Assembly (NCBI RefSeq): GCF_020614375.1
Contig: NZ_CP085331.1
Coordinates: 62,001 to 126,000, forward strand
Length of the DNA: 64,000 bases
Reading direction: 5' to 3'
Origin: Haladaptatus salinisoli
GTDB taxonomy: Archaea; Halobacteriota; Halobacteria; Halobacteriales; Haladaptataceae
A program made the translations under genes and the position numbers. The notes beneath the pieces are model-generated. The model did no database searches. It saw nothing but the letters and a program-made list of their open reading frames with translations, and had not been told where the DNA came from. Shown piece by piece: positions 8,862 through 16,226 of the stretch; the stretch's first letter is position 1, and each line of letters starts with the position of its first letter.

Positions 8862-9176
8862 CTACTCACGTTCTTCGTCGAGTGGATCCAGTTCGATCAT
8901 GCAATCACTGGTAACCGTCACCTGGTACCCCGCATAGGCGAACGTGACGTGGCCGTCCGTTCGTGTGTCTCCCTGAGTGGTCGGTGCAAAGAGCCGATCC
9001 AACGCCTCTGGATCGACGACCGCATAGAGCGGACCAAGTTCATCAGGCGAAGTATCGGCGGCGTCGGTGACTGCGGTCACAACTCGCTCAGTGAGTGACG
9101 TGGAGTGATAGGTCGGTGGCTGGTGCGAGTCGTCTCGGTGATTGTCCCGGGCGATTGGAGAATCCTCGCCGCTCAT
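8862..9176 (-). CDS. HalOD1 output-domain protein
   Basis: About 104 residues: a polar lead (MSGEDSPIARDNHRDDS), then the HalOD1 domain (LTERVVTAVTDAADTSPDEL, LYAVVDPEALDRLFAPT, GHVTFAYAGYQVTVTSD). HalOD1 is a haloarchaeal-only domain predicted to be a signalling output; its ligand or partner is unknown. The ATG at 9174-9176 is preferred over a frame extension of eight codons. Directly upstream is a copy of the 19-bp promoter motif (9215-9233) abutting a TATA-like TTTATG on the coding strand. Confidence 0.75.
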   Translation of the reverse strand: MSGEDSPIARDNHRDDSHQPPTYHSTSLTERVVTAVTDAADTSPDELGPLYAVVDPEALDRLFAPTTQGDTRTDGHVTFAYAGYQVTVTSDCMIELDPLDEERE

Positions 9177-9214
9177 AGTTGCTCTGCCGTATGTTTGCAA
9201 TGAGCATAAATCTA

Positions 9215-9233
9215 GTGTGAGGATATGAGTGAA
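9215..9233 (-). promoter_or_regulatory. 19-bp promoter motif, copy 1
   Basis: On the minus strand TTCACTCATATCCTCACAC lies immediately upstream of a TATA-like sequence and about 40 bases before the ATG of the HalOD1 gene ending at 9176. The motif recurs at 11177-11195, 12278-12296, 12440-12458 and 13857-13875, always in minus orientation. Probably a shared activator site. Confidence 0.55.
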
Positions 9234-9378
9234 CAGCGTTCGGAGCTGTAGTCCCCCATCCTAACTCCCGCCTCGGTCATCTGCAACGAACACATCGTCC
9301 AGATGATTCCCCAACACAGTCACTGCAGTTCATGACAATAACAGGGAGTTGTATGTCCCCATCGAAAGCGAGTCGTGA

Positions 9379-9848
9379 TTAGTCGTCGTTCTCGGCGTCG
9401 TCGTCGAGCGCATCCGTGAACAAAAAGTGATTGAATGGTTGGACGCGCCGCTGACGCATGATCTCCGAACTGTCGATCGTCAACCCGAGTTCGTGCAGCG
9501 CGTCCGTGATGCGCGTGATATCTGCCGTGCTCGTCCCAACAACTTCCACATGGATATTCCGGTGGCCGGTGAGCATCTCGTGCACATCGACGACTCCCTG
9601 GACGCCAAGTGCTTTTTCGACGAATTCAGTCCGTTCAACTGCCGGGGCGGCGCACACAAACAACACGCGGAGTGGGAGGTTCACTGCTTCATAGTTGATT
9701 TCGTCAGTTTCGAGCTGTTCGATGCGGTTGCGAACGGTACTCGGTGAGACACCGACGGTCTCACAATGTCTTGGGCTGTCGTGTTGCGCGCATCTTGCTG
9801 AAGAAGATAGAGGATACCGCGATCCACGTTGTCAAGCGGACGGCTCAT
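9379..9848 (-). pseudogene. Lrp/AsnC-family regulator, frameshifted copy
   Basis: This locus is a damaged paralogue of the intact gene at 10654-11145. It begins MSRPLDNVDRGILYLLQQDARNTTAQDI, as the intact one does, then loses one base between 9763 and 9764 (ATTG-TGAG against ATTGCTGAG). That throws the HTH helix (VGVSPSTVRNRIEQLE) out of frame. About 60 bases later eight codons corresponding to GIIKGYHP are missing. The C-terminal ligand-binding half (LPLRVLFVCAAPAVERTEFVEK to NHFLFTDALDDDAENDD) is intact as a frame of its own. A separate translation of that half cannot be excluded. Confidence 0.8.
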
Positions 9849-10126
9849 ACGGGTGACTATGAGTCTGGCTAGTTGACTAGATCCCCACGGAAGACTCTGC
9901 CAGCTGTTCTCGCCGTGTGGAACGACGATTAGTCGTCTGTAACGCTTTGGTCGAGACGGTCGACGGGTCTCTTCAGCACATGGTTTACAGGAGGTATCAC
10001 TCACTTCCTCACGCAACTAATTTTCCAGACGGTCGTGTATCCGCCTGGAGGCGGATGCAGTTGGGACGGAGTGGAGAGAACCGATAAACGAGTAGCCGAA
10101 CCGCACTACTCCTGTCGTGCGGATTC

Positions 10127-10504
10127 CTATTCCACAGCCGAAACCGTCACCAGCATTTCCTCGAGCAGTGCGTCCACCTGCGGTGGGGCTGTATAGGCGG
10201 CTTGCTGAGCGGATTGGTCATACTCGATCACCCCTGCATCAGCGAGTTTCGGGAGGTGGATATGATGCACCGTAATCTCTATGTCCGTGTTCTCATCTGG
10301 CGAGATTTGCTCGACACGCTGTGTCAGCGCCGTCACTAACGCAGAGATCGGCATGGGTGCCTCGTTGTCGCGAAGATACTGGAGGAGAACCCGCCGCCGG
10401 TGATCAGCAAGTAGCTTGAATAATAGGGTAAGCTGCCCCTTTGTGGTGCTACGATCGCCAATCGCGTGTCTCTCCTCGTGCATACTCGCACTTCGAGTGG
10501 CCAT
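10127..10504 (-). CDS. DUF7344-type winged-helix regulator
   Basis: About 125 residues with a predicted winged helix: LFKLLADHRRRVLLQYLRDNE, PMPISALVTALTQ, then IEITVHHIHLPKLADAGVIEYDQ, the HxHLPxLxxAGxI(E/D)YD signature of haloarchaeal DUF7344/ArsR-like regulators, and an acidic C-terminal helix. Start taken at MATRSAS (10502-10504); MHEERH at 10483 is also possible. It lies between the broken and intact Lrp genes and probably regulates a local promoter. Confidence 0.75.
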   Translation of the reverse strand: MATRSASMHEERHAIGDRSTTKGQLTLLFKLLADHRRRVLLQYLRDNEAPMPISALVTALTQRVEQISPDENTDIEITVHHIHLPKLADAGVIEYDQSAQQAAYTAPPQVDALLEEMLVTVSAVE

Positions 10505-10653
10505 ACATATAATCATTTTTAGTAATTATATTGTTAGATTGTGGAATGCGCATGGAGAGGCGTGGAATATCGTTTTACAACAGATTCACTGTGTGATTCC
10601 AGCACTGTACGCCTTTAAAAGTGCGAAATGCGCAATTAAAAGGGGTGAAAAAA

Positions 10654-11145
10654 TCAGCTCTCACGTCGCTCCTCTGCCGTTTCCTCACTGAAGTGGAAAT
10701 GATCGAAGGGCTGGATATGCCGCTCGCGCATGATCTCGGAACTCTCAATCGTAACGCCTGAGTCGTGCAGCGTGTCCGTGATGCGGGTGATATCTTGGCT
10801 ACTCGTCCCAATCGCTTCCACGTAGATATTCCGTTTGCCGACAAGCATCTCGCGCACATCGACCACGCCCTGCACAGCAAGCATCTTCTGGACAAATTCG
10901 GCTTGTTCGGTTGCTGGCGCGGTACACACGAACAGTACGCGGAGCGGAAGGTTGGCGGCTTCATAGTCGATCTCGGGATGATAGCCCTTGATAATGCCGT
11001 CTTCTTCAAGTTGCGCAATCCGGTTCCGGACTGTGCTCGCGGAGACACCGACTGTTTCAGCAATCTCTTCCGTGGTTGTATTCCGTGCGTCTCGCTGGAG
11101 ATGATACAGGATGCCTTGATCAACGTTGTCAAGTCCTCGACCCAT
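10654..11145 (-). CDS. Lrp/AsnC-family transcriptional regulator
   Basis: Intact 163-residue regulator. The N-terminal HTH is LDNVDQGILYHLQRDARNTTTEEIAETVGVSASTVRNRI, followed by a hinge and an AsnC-type RAM ligand-binding domain (LPLRVLFVCTAPATEQAEFVQK, VVDVREMLVGKRNIYVEAIG). The tail is Glu/Arg rich. The ATG at 11143-11145 is used; a TTG two codons upstream is unnecessary. A copy of the 19-bp motif and TATTTACG lie directly upstream. Lrp-type proteins usually form octamers and respond to amino acids; the ligand here is unknown. The frameshifted paralogue is 800 bases downstream. Confidence 0.85.
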   Translation of the reverse strand: MGRGLDNVDQGILYHLQRDARNTTTEEIAETVGVSASTVRNRIAQLEEDGIIKGYHPEIDYEAANLPLRVLFVCTAPATEQAEFVQKMLAVQGVVDVREMLVGKRNIYVEAIGTSSQDITRITDTLHDSGVTIESSEIMRERHIQPFDHFHFSEETAEERRES

Positions 11146-11176
11146 ACGCAAGAATAGGGAGATGGGCGTAAATAGT

Positions 11177-11195
11177 CTGTGAGAAACTGAGTGAA
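11177..11195 (-). promoter_or_regulatory. 19-bp promoter motif, copy 3
   Basis: Minus-strand TTCACTCAGTTTCTCACAG, directly followed by ACTATTTACG (TATA-like), 32 bases upstream of the ATG of the intact Lrp gene. Confidence 0.55.
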
Positions 11196-11289
11196 CTTCA
11201 CCAGCCCTCGTTTAAGTGATTTACACACTTCCTCAAACGACTCCTAATCTGAAAAATATGGGTTGCTTAACCATGTGTACTGTGTTTAG

Positions 11290-11484
11290 ATGCAAGAACC
11301 ACTGATGCTCGATGAGCAGCTCTCAGTCCTCTCGAATCACCACCGACGACAACTCCTTATTGCCGTAGCACAACGGACTCCCCCACCCCGATCGTCTCGC
11401 TCCATCCCGAGGGTTAGCGACGGACGGTGGAACCCGAGACCAGACAATCGCAGGCCTTCCTGTTCACTGTGCCCACCGGAATAA
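11290..11484 (+). pseudogene. 5' fragment of a DUF7344-type regulator
   Basis: The first 28 residues (MQEPLMLDEQLSVLSNHHRRQLLIAVA) match the first helix pair of DUF7344/ArsR-like haloarchaeal regulators (LSVLSNxHRRxLL). After AQRTPP the frame becomes Arg/Pro/Ser-rich with no similarity, so the gene is frameshifted or truncated. No downstream fragment carrying the HLPKLxxAG signature is seen. Confidence 0.5.
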
Positions 11485-11523
11485 TAGGCGTATAAGAGTC
11501 TGACGTCACTCCTCTTTCAGTAA

Positions 11524-11994
11524 TTAGGGATAGTGGTTCTTCAATTCGAGAGTAGTGTGGTGATCAAGTTTGGGCTGTGAAAGCCCAGACTCGATATAGA
11601 AGTGAATCACTGCGTCTCGGGATGGAAATTGAAGGAGACACAGCCACTCAGAGAGTGTAACACGCCCGAACAGCACAGTTGCCTCCTGCTCGTGGAGTGT
11701 AGTCGCAAGCGTGGCAAGCGGCGTGACTGCATCGGCGCTCACATTCCATTGAACACGGTAGGACACTCGGTCAGAACATCGAGCGCGTTGGGAGAGGTCA
11801 GTCACTGCTCGGTCGTTAGCGAGGCGACTTGCGAGCAGCTCGCGCTCGGGGCCATATGCCCAGAAGTGAGGAAAGAGTTCCGTGGTGGGATCGCCAAGGG
11901 TGGCGAATTCGAGAAAGGAATTCAACTCACGAAGGTATGGACTAACGAGATTGATTTGCTCGGCGGGAAATGTGAGTCGATACACCAAACGCAT
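11524..11994 (-). CDS. BAT-like N-terminal domain protein lacking the HTH_10
   Basis: 156 residues resembling the sensory N-terminal half of the bacterio-opsin-activator-type regulators also present at 14561-15205 and 47229-47897 (LFPHFWAYGPERELLASRLANDRAV, YRVQWNVSADAV, ATVLFGRVTLSEWLCLLQFPSRDAVIHFY). It ends at NHYP where its paralogues go on into a C-terminal HTH_10. So it is either a truncated regulator or a stand-alone sensor that modulates the others. Two possible minus-strand promoters bearing the 19-bp motif lie 280 and 445 bases upstream, and the candidate small RNA lies between. Confidence 0.65.
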   Translation of the reverse strand: MRLVYRLTFPAEQINLVSPYLRELNSFLEFATLGDPTTELFPHFWAYGPERELLASRLANDRAVTDLSQRARCSDRVSYRVQWNVSADAVTPLATLATTLHEQEATVLFGRVTLSEWLCLLQFPSRDAVIHFYIESGLSQPKLDHHTTLELKNHYP

Positions 11995-12172
11995 CTGCTA
12001 AGTATTGACGGTGCCAGTTAGAAAAATCGACTGGCCACATTCCTTGGGTTTCAAAGCCCTGGTAATACTTTTCAGAACATGTGAGGATGAATAGACATGG
12101 GAGTCGCAAGTCCTCTTTGAAATGGCGATACACCCCCACCAATGGTGAGCCACCCGACTAATGCTTATCTTC

Positions 12173-12243
12173 AAAAACTACCACAAAGGTGGTAGCTCAG
12201 GTACGGAGTGACGATTGGTTGGGACCCATTCGAACTCCGTACC
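12173..12243 (-). ncRNA. candidate structured small RNA with intrinsic-terminator-like end
   Basis: Read on the minus strand, GGTACGGAGT (12243-12234) pairs perfectly with ACTCCGTACC (12209-12200) around a 24-base loop. After TGAG comes a second perfect stem, CTACCAC-CTTT-GTGGTAG (12195-12178), followed at once by TTTTTG, like an intrinsic terminator. A TATA-like ATTATACA (12273-12266) is centred about 26 bases upstream of 12243, exactly where archaeal transcription would start at the first base of stem I, and the 19-bp motif adjoins it. The 14 bases at 12229-12216 inside the loop are perfectly complementary to the region just before and including the first two bases of the TrmB-family ATG (12640-12653). 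No coding frame explains the structure. Expression is unproven. Confidence 0.5.
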
Positions 12244-12277
12244 ACTTCGTCCTTTGCGCTAGTCCTGTATAATCCTA

Positions 12278-12296
12278 CTGTGATTATTTGGGTGAC
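12278..12296 (-). promoter_or_regulatory. 19-bp promoter motif, copy 5, with TATA box for the candidate small RNA
   Basis: Minus-strand GTCACCCAAATAATCACAG is followed by TAGG and the TATA-like ATTATACA (12273-12266). The distance from this TATA to stem I of the candidate RNA (12243) is that expected between an archaeal TATA box and its start site. Confidence 0.5.
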
Positions 12297-12383
12297 TGAG
12301 TACATATCTGATTTATAACTGGAGGGAATTTACATAGCCACCGTCTGATTCCATCGAAAGCATACCAATCGAGAAGCTATCCA

Positions 12384-12403
12384 CTTGCTGTGAAATCAGC
12401 AAG
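12384..12403. other. hairpin in the TrmB upstream region
   Basis: CTTGCTG (12384-12390) and CAGCAAG (12397-12403) form a perfect 7-bp stem with a six-base loop. A second small one, CGCAA-TAAA-TTGCG, follows at 12409-12422. Neither is followed by a T-tract on either strand. The roughly 350 bases between copy 5 of the 19-bp motif and the TrmB start hold no other credible gene. Confidence 0.4.
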
Positions 12404-12439
12404 AATATCGCAATAAATTGCGGTTTCAGAATCAATCTT

Positions 12440-12458
12440 CTGTGATTATCTGGGTGAA
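12440..12458 (-). promoter_or_regulatory. 19-bp promoter motif, copy 4
   Basis: Minus-strand TTCACCCAGATAATCACAG, differing from copy 5 at three positions. No strong TATA box follows at the usual distance, so it could be an auxiliary binding site for the same factor rather than a promoter. Confidence 0.4.
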
Positions 12459-12651
12459 TATCGCGTTAGCTGGCGAATCAGCAAAATGACGGCGGAGGGA
12501 TGAGTGTCTTTGATACGTCTTGAGAAACAAGATGAACCGATGGTGAATCGGTCTGTCGACCACGCTCGGTGGGTGAGACAACAACTGACGTACGGGCGAC
12601 GACAGAACGGTATGGACGACTCCGGTACTACCAGACCAATGGTTGGGACCC

Positions 12652-13491
12652 ATGAAGGACTTATCTAATCAACAACAAGCGATCGAACTGCTCCAACAAC
12701 TCGGGTTAAAAGAATACGAAGCAGGGTGTTTCGTGGCGTTGGCACGCCTTCCAAAAGGGACGGCCAAAGAGATCAGCGAAACCTCCGACGTACCGCGAAC
12801 ACGCGTCTATGATGCAATCCGAGTGTTAGAATCCAAAGGGCTTGTCGAAATCGAGCATTCGAACCCCCAGCAATTCCGCGCCGTGCCAATCGAGGAGGCT
12901 GCAGAGACGTTGCGTCAAGAGTATGAATCACGGACGGACACACTCGTCGAGGCTCTTACTGCGATCGAGCCTGCAGAATCGAACGGCGGTGATGAGGAAC
13001 TCACACACGAAGTCTGGGCGCTGTCGGGAACAACCCCGATTACGAATCGTACTCAACAACTCATTGAGGCCGCCGGACGAGAGATCGTACTCATCGTCGG
13101 ACGTGAAGAGGTGATTACTGACGAGTTGCTCGAACAGTTCCACGAGGCGCTGGACACCGGTCTCGATGTGCTGATTGGCACACAAACCGAGGAACTCCGC
13201 GAGCAAATTGCAAATGCACTGCCCGATGCAGAAGTATTCGTCTCCGGGTTAGAGTGGTTGCATAGCTCGCCACTCGAGGCCAACGACGATACGACGATCA
13301 GTCGGTTACTGTTAATCGATAAGAACACAATTCTCGTGAGCTCGGTCCACGAGACAGCCACTGGTGGGATTGAGACGGAAAAGGCCATATTTGGGAGAGG
13401 GTTCGACAATGGGATTGTCGTGATTGCCCGACGACTGATGGCGACGGGATTACCACCGCGACACGATCCTGATCCGACTGCGGACGATTAG
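12652..13491 (+). CDS. TrmB-family transcriptional regulator
   Basis: About 279 residues. The N-terminal winged helix (IELLQQLGLKEYEAGCFVALARLPKGTAKEISETSDVPRTRVYDAIRVLESKGLVEIE) is the TrmB signature, followed by a coiled linker (EEAAETLRQEYESRTDTLVEALTAIE) and a C-terminal regulatory domain (PITNRTQQLIEAAGREIVLIVG, a PLD-like fold). TrmB proteins usually control sugar uptake or glycolytic genes; this one has no such neighbours. The ATG at 12652 is preferred to a TTG three codons earlier. The 14 bases ending in this ATG recur, inverted, in the loop of the candidate small RNA 400 bases upstream. Confidence 0.85.
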   Translation: MKDLSNQQQAIELLQQLGLKEYEAGCFVALARLPKGTAKEISETSDVPRTRVYDAIRVLESKGLVEIEHSNPQQFRAVPIEEAAETLRQEYESRTDTLVEALTAIEPAESNGGDEELTHEVWALSGTTPITNRTQQLIEAAGREIVLIVGREEVITDELLEQFHEALDTGLDVLIGTQTEELREQIANALPDAEVFVSGLEWLHSSPLEANDDTTISRLLLIDKNTILVSSVHETATGGIETEKAIFGRGFDNGIVVIARRLMATGLPPRHDPDPTADD

Positions 13492-13518
13492 TCCTCGGTG
13501 CGACAGCATCGAGAGTTC

Positions 13519-13821
13519 TTAGGCGGGAGCAACGTGAACAGCGCCAGTGCTGTGGACAGTAACGGAGTAGCCAGTGTAGGTGAAGGAGATCGATGCAGTC
13601 GTATCGGTGGTCCGTGCCAGTGGTGGTGCAATAATCGCATCTAAGGCGTCGGGATCAATCCACTCGTAGAGTGGACTGAGCTCCAGATGGTCGCAGTTTG
13701 CTGCCTGGGCAACGGTTTCGACGACAGCGGTGCTCGGCTCGATTGCTAACCACTCATACTGGTTTTGAATTGCTTCGCGTGGCACTCCAGCATCAGAGCT
13801 CGGCGAATCCTCATCACTCAT
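13519..13821 (-). CDS. HalOD1 output-domain protein
   Basis: 100 residues, MSDEDSPSSDAG lead followed by the HalOD1 domain (PSTAVVETVAQAANCDHLELSPLYEWIDPDALDAIIAPP, ASISFTYTGYSVTVHSTG). It resembles the protein at 8862-9176 most closely, and both have the 19-bp motif plus TATA immediately upstream. Convergent with the TrmB gene, whose stop is 28 bases away. Confidence 0.75.
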   Translation of the reverse strand: MSDEDSPSSDAGVPREAIQNQYEWLAIEPSTAVVETVAQAANCDHLELSPLYEWIDPDALDAIIAPPLARTTDTTASISFTYTGYSVTVHSTGAVHVAPA

Positions 13822-13856
13822 GCGTGAGCACTTTGGGAGCGATTATCAAAAACATT

Positions 13857-13875
13857 CTGTGAGAATATGGGTAAC
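13857..13875 (-). promoter_or_regulatory. 19-bp promoter motif, copy 2
   Basis: Minus-strand GTTACCCATATTCTCACAG, 35 bases upstream of the HalOD1 ATG (13821), with a TATA-like TTGATAATC between. The centre CATAT-TCTCACA is nearly identical to copy 1. Confidence 0.55.
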
Positions 13876-14208
13876 AAGAGATTTACATCTGACTTCTGAA
13901 TCGGAAATTCAACATTCTCGGCTACCGGAGCACATGCTAATCGGGTTAATCGGAAATCCCAGGTGATATTCACTACTGCATAGAATTGAAAAGGGTAGTG
14001 AGTCACCGTCTTACGGCCACTTCTTTAAAAAGAAACGGCTGTTTATCAGACACTTGATCGTGATCTTGACGCCTGTTGTATCAGATGATTAGAGAAGTAC
14101 TTACCCTAACGACAAACGGACAGTTGCAGCAAAGTCGACTGCTTACTGTGGAGTCGTCTCGAAAGCACCAGACTTCCCTCGACGACAACGAATAACGCTC
14201 AGGGTTGC
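13876..14208. other. gene-free stretch
   Basis: Apart from the 19-bp motif at its left edge this region shows no credible frame on either strand, no repeat shared with the rest of the window and no clear hairpin-terminator. Confidence 0.35.
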
Positions 14209-14409
14209 TCATTCTTCCTCAGGTTCTTCGGCTTCGAACGTGATCGCGACCGGCTGGAGTGTCTGGCCCTCGAAGACCTCTATGAGGTCGTCATTAATCT
14301 CTTCGATGCGGCCCTCGACTGAAAACGCGATTGTATCACCTTCGGTCGCCACTCCGATCTCGGTGAGTTCCAGCTCCGCGCCATCCTGTAAACTGATCGT
14401 ATACTTCAT
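14209..14409 (-). CDS. conserved small acidic protein, 66 aa (paralogue of 8647-8847)
   Basis: MKYTISLQDGAELELTEIG, then IAFSVEGRIEEINDDLIEVF, QTLQPVAITFEAEEPEEE. A compact, probably all-beta acidic protein with no cysteines or membrane segment. A second copy of identical length at 8647-8847 has lost its ATG. Both lie among HalOD1 and BAT-like genes, which hints at a signalling or regulatory accessory role (inference). Family name not recognised. Confidence 0.7.
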   Translation of the reverse strand: MKYTISLQDGAELELTEIGVATEGDTIAFSVEGRIEEINDDLIEVFEGQTLQPVAITFEAEEPEEE

Positions 14410-14560
14410 TCGTAGCGAAGACCCTTATTCGCTAGTCTCCTGAGTTGCGTCTCTAACATCGTCTCCCTCATCATGAGTTAGGTTGTGGAAACAAGGAGTA
14501 AAGAAATACTGGCTGTGTGCACAGGCGATTTATTACTCCATCTAGGAAACGAAGCTGGCA

Positions 14561-15205
14561 TCACTGAAAGAGATTTACGAGCACCTTCTCGAGACCGCGC
14601 CAGAGACGTTCTGAAAACGCTTGTTGGCTGATACCAAGCTCATCGGCCAATGCCTGCATCTGTACCTCCCGTGGAATACTGAAATACCCGCGATCGAGTG
14701 CCAGGACAATCGCCTCGCGCTGTTCGTTCGTCAACTTGAACATCCGCCCGCGCAGTGCTTCCTCGGTCAATGTGTATACGCGATCGATATGGATCGGGAT
14801 CCCATGGTCGGTACAGTAGTTGTAGAACTGTCCGACGTGATCGTGATCAAGAAACCGAAGGACGAAGTGCCACGTTTTGGTCCCTGCTGCTTCAAGAATC
14901 GTCCCTTCTGTTTCAACGATACCAGCCATGAGATCTTCGTACTCACCCGTCCACTCGACTTTGTAGAGAGCGTGGCTGCCCAGGGTGTCGAGCTGCACGA
15001 GATTTTTGACGTACCTGCTCTCAGTGGCACTCGCATCCAACCCCTTTTCATCCGGATCACTAACCCAGAGAAATGGGAAGATGGTGTCTCCGGCGGGGAT
15101 AATCTTCTCAAGTTCAATGTGGACATCGCCAACTCCGGCCAAGGCCCGTCCCAATGCCAGATCCTCCTTGTCGATGGTGAACTCTACAATGATACTCATA
15201 ACCAC
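14561..15205 (-). CDS. bacterio-opsin-activator-like HTH_10 regulator
   Basis: 214 residues. The N-terminal sensory half (SIIVEFTIDKEDLALGRALAG, FPFLWVSDPDEKGLDASATESRYVKNL, YKVEWTGEYEDLMAGIVETEGTILEA, WHFVLRFLDHDHVGQFYNYC) is followed by the HTH_10 (LTNEQREAIVLALDRGYFSIPREVQMQALADELGISQQAFSERLWRGLEKVL). This is the standard haloarchaeal BAT-type regulator plan without PAS/GAF modules. Start at the first ATG of MVMSIIVEF; the second (MSIIVEF) is equally possible. Target genes unknown; neighbours are the 66-residue protein and a lipoprotein. Confidence 0.85.
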   Translation of the reverse strand: MVMSIIVEFTIDKEDLALGRALAGVGDVHIELEKIIPAGDTIFPFLWVSDPDEKGLDASATESRYVKNLVQLDTLGSHALYKVEWTGEYEDLMAGIVETEGTILEAAGTKTWHFVLRFLDHDHVGQFYNYCTDHGIPIHIDRVYTLTEEALRGRMFKLTNEQREAIVLALDRGYFSIPREVQMQALADELGISQQAFSERLWRGLEKVLVNLFQ

Positions 15206-15284
15206 AACTCACTGTTCAGAAAGGTAGCTGTTCGGGCAAGGAACACTCTGCAACGGTGGATTGAGAGCTACACACACGGACTGC

Positions 15285-15329
15285 GCACAGATTAATTCGG
15301 GGGTGCCGGGGTAATTTCACTTCCGCTTA
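15285..15329 (+). repeat. 45-bp dispersed repeat, copy B
   Basis: Lies in the divergent region between the BAT-like regulator and the lipoprotein gene. Shares GCACAGATnAATTCGGG and CACTTCCGCTTA with copy C and the same total length with all copies. Confidence 0.6.
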
Positions 15330-15404
15330 CGATTTTGTGGAGAAGTGTAAAAGAGATATTTCACTGTACACGAAGCTTATTGTCTAATAGAGACATCTCT
15401 GTAC

Positions 15405-16016
15405 ATGAAACGCCGAACCACACTACTCAGCCTCCTCTCTCTGTTCTCAGTCTTTGCTGGCTGTCTTGGGAACGCATCGTCAGGTGACCTACCGTTCCGA
15501 AAACGGGTTTCAGTGAAACAAACCGACGCGATTCCAGAATACTACCCTGTTGACTTAACTATTGAAGTTGTGCAGGCGGAGATCACCAAAACACAAACTG
15601 CTCATCTGAAAGCGACAGCGAAGAACACAGACGAAGTGACGAGAGAATTCGAGCCAGCCTACTATAAAGGTGCAAGCTCACGGGCAAGTAATTCAGGCAT
15701 TCTCCTGTATTCTCTCCGTGCCCCAGATAGCCCACCAGCTGATTATGCTCCTGACTGCATTGGGTCGGACGGCAAATCACAGGGAAAGCTACATTGGTCA
15801 AATGAGTATCCTGGGACAGAAACCCTCGAACCGGGCGATTCATCAAGCGAAGAACTGATTGTTGTTGACGATCCCACCGTTCGCGGTTGTATTCCGACTG
15901 GGGAGTACAGATTTGAAACCCCGTACAATATCAGCGACGAAAAGGGGTATGATGAGCAGTTTACGTGGGGATTCACGCTCCGAGTCGATGACGTAAGTAC
16001 AGAGCGAACTCGATAA
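15405..16016 (+). CDS. secreted lipoprotein, function unknown
   Basis: 203 residues beginning MKRRTTLLSLLSLFSVFAGCLGN, a signal peptide with a lipobox (FAGC) as in haloarchaeal lipoproteins. The mature part is a beta-rich domain with PVDLTIEVVQAEITKTQTAHLKATAKN, LEPGDSSSEELIVVDDPT and YRFETPYNI, the pattern of an immunoglobulin-like extracellular domain. No catalytic motif is seen. It is flanked by two copies of the 45-bp repeat. Confidence 0.75.
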   Translation: MKRRTTLLSLLSLFSVFAGCLGNASSGDLPFRKRVSVKQTDAIPEYYPVDLTIEVVQAEITKTQTAHLKATAKNTDEVTREFEPAYYKGASSRASNSGILLYSLRAPDSPPADYAPDCIGSDGKSQGKLHWSNEYPGTETLEPGDSSSEELIVVDDPTVRGCIPTGEYRFETPYNISDEKGYDEQFTWGFTLRVDDVSTERTR

Positions 16017-16140
16017 TGAGAGTGAAAAAAGAGAGAAGTGACGGCGGGTTACTTCACTACCTCCCAAAATAGATCGCTTGCTTCGGCGTAGAGTGGCCTC
16101 GGGTTAAATAGAGTGCTTCTATTGTTCAGTCACGAATTGT

Positions 16141-16185
16141 GCACAGATCAATTCGGGAGTACCGTGGAGTTCCCACTTCCGCTTA
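16141..16185 (+). repeat. 45-bp dispersed repeat, copy C
   Basis: Between the lipoprotein stop and the integrase remnant that ends at 16227, 42 bases away. Closest to copy B. Confidence 0.6.
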
Positions 16186-16226
16186 GAGCATTCTGGAGTA
16201 GTGATTCCCGGCCCTGAATTGGCCAC

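Noticed and set aside
12178..12250. A possible tRNA or tRNA fragment (TAGCTCAG and ATTCGAAC are present on the plus strand)
   Set aside because: The stems cannot be folded into a cloverleaf with a seven-base acceptor; the simple two-hairpin structure with a T-tract on the minus strand explains the sequence better.
14621..15295. 224-codon plus-strand frame
   Set aside because: Antisense to the clear BAT-like HTH_10 regulator; no motif and more Cys/His than haloarchaeal proteins carry.
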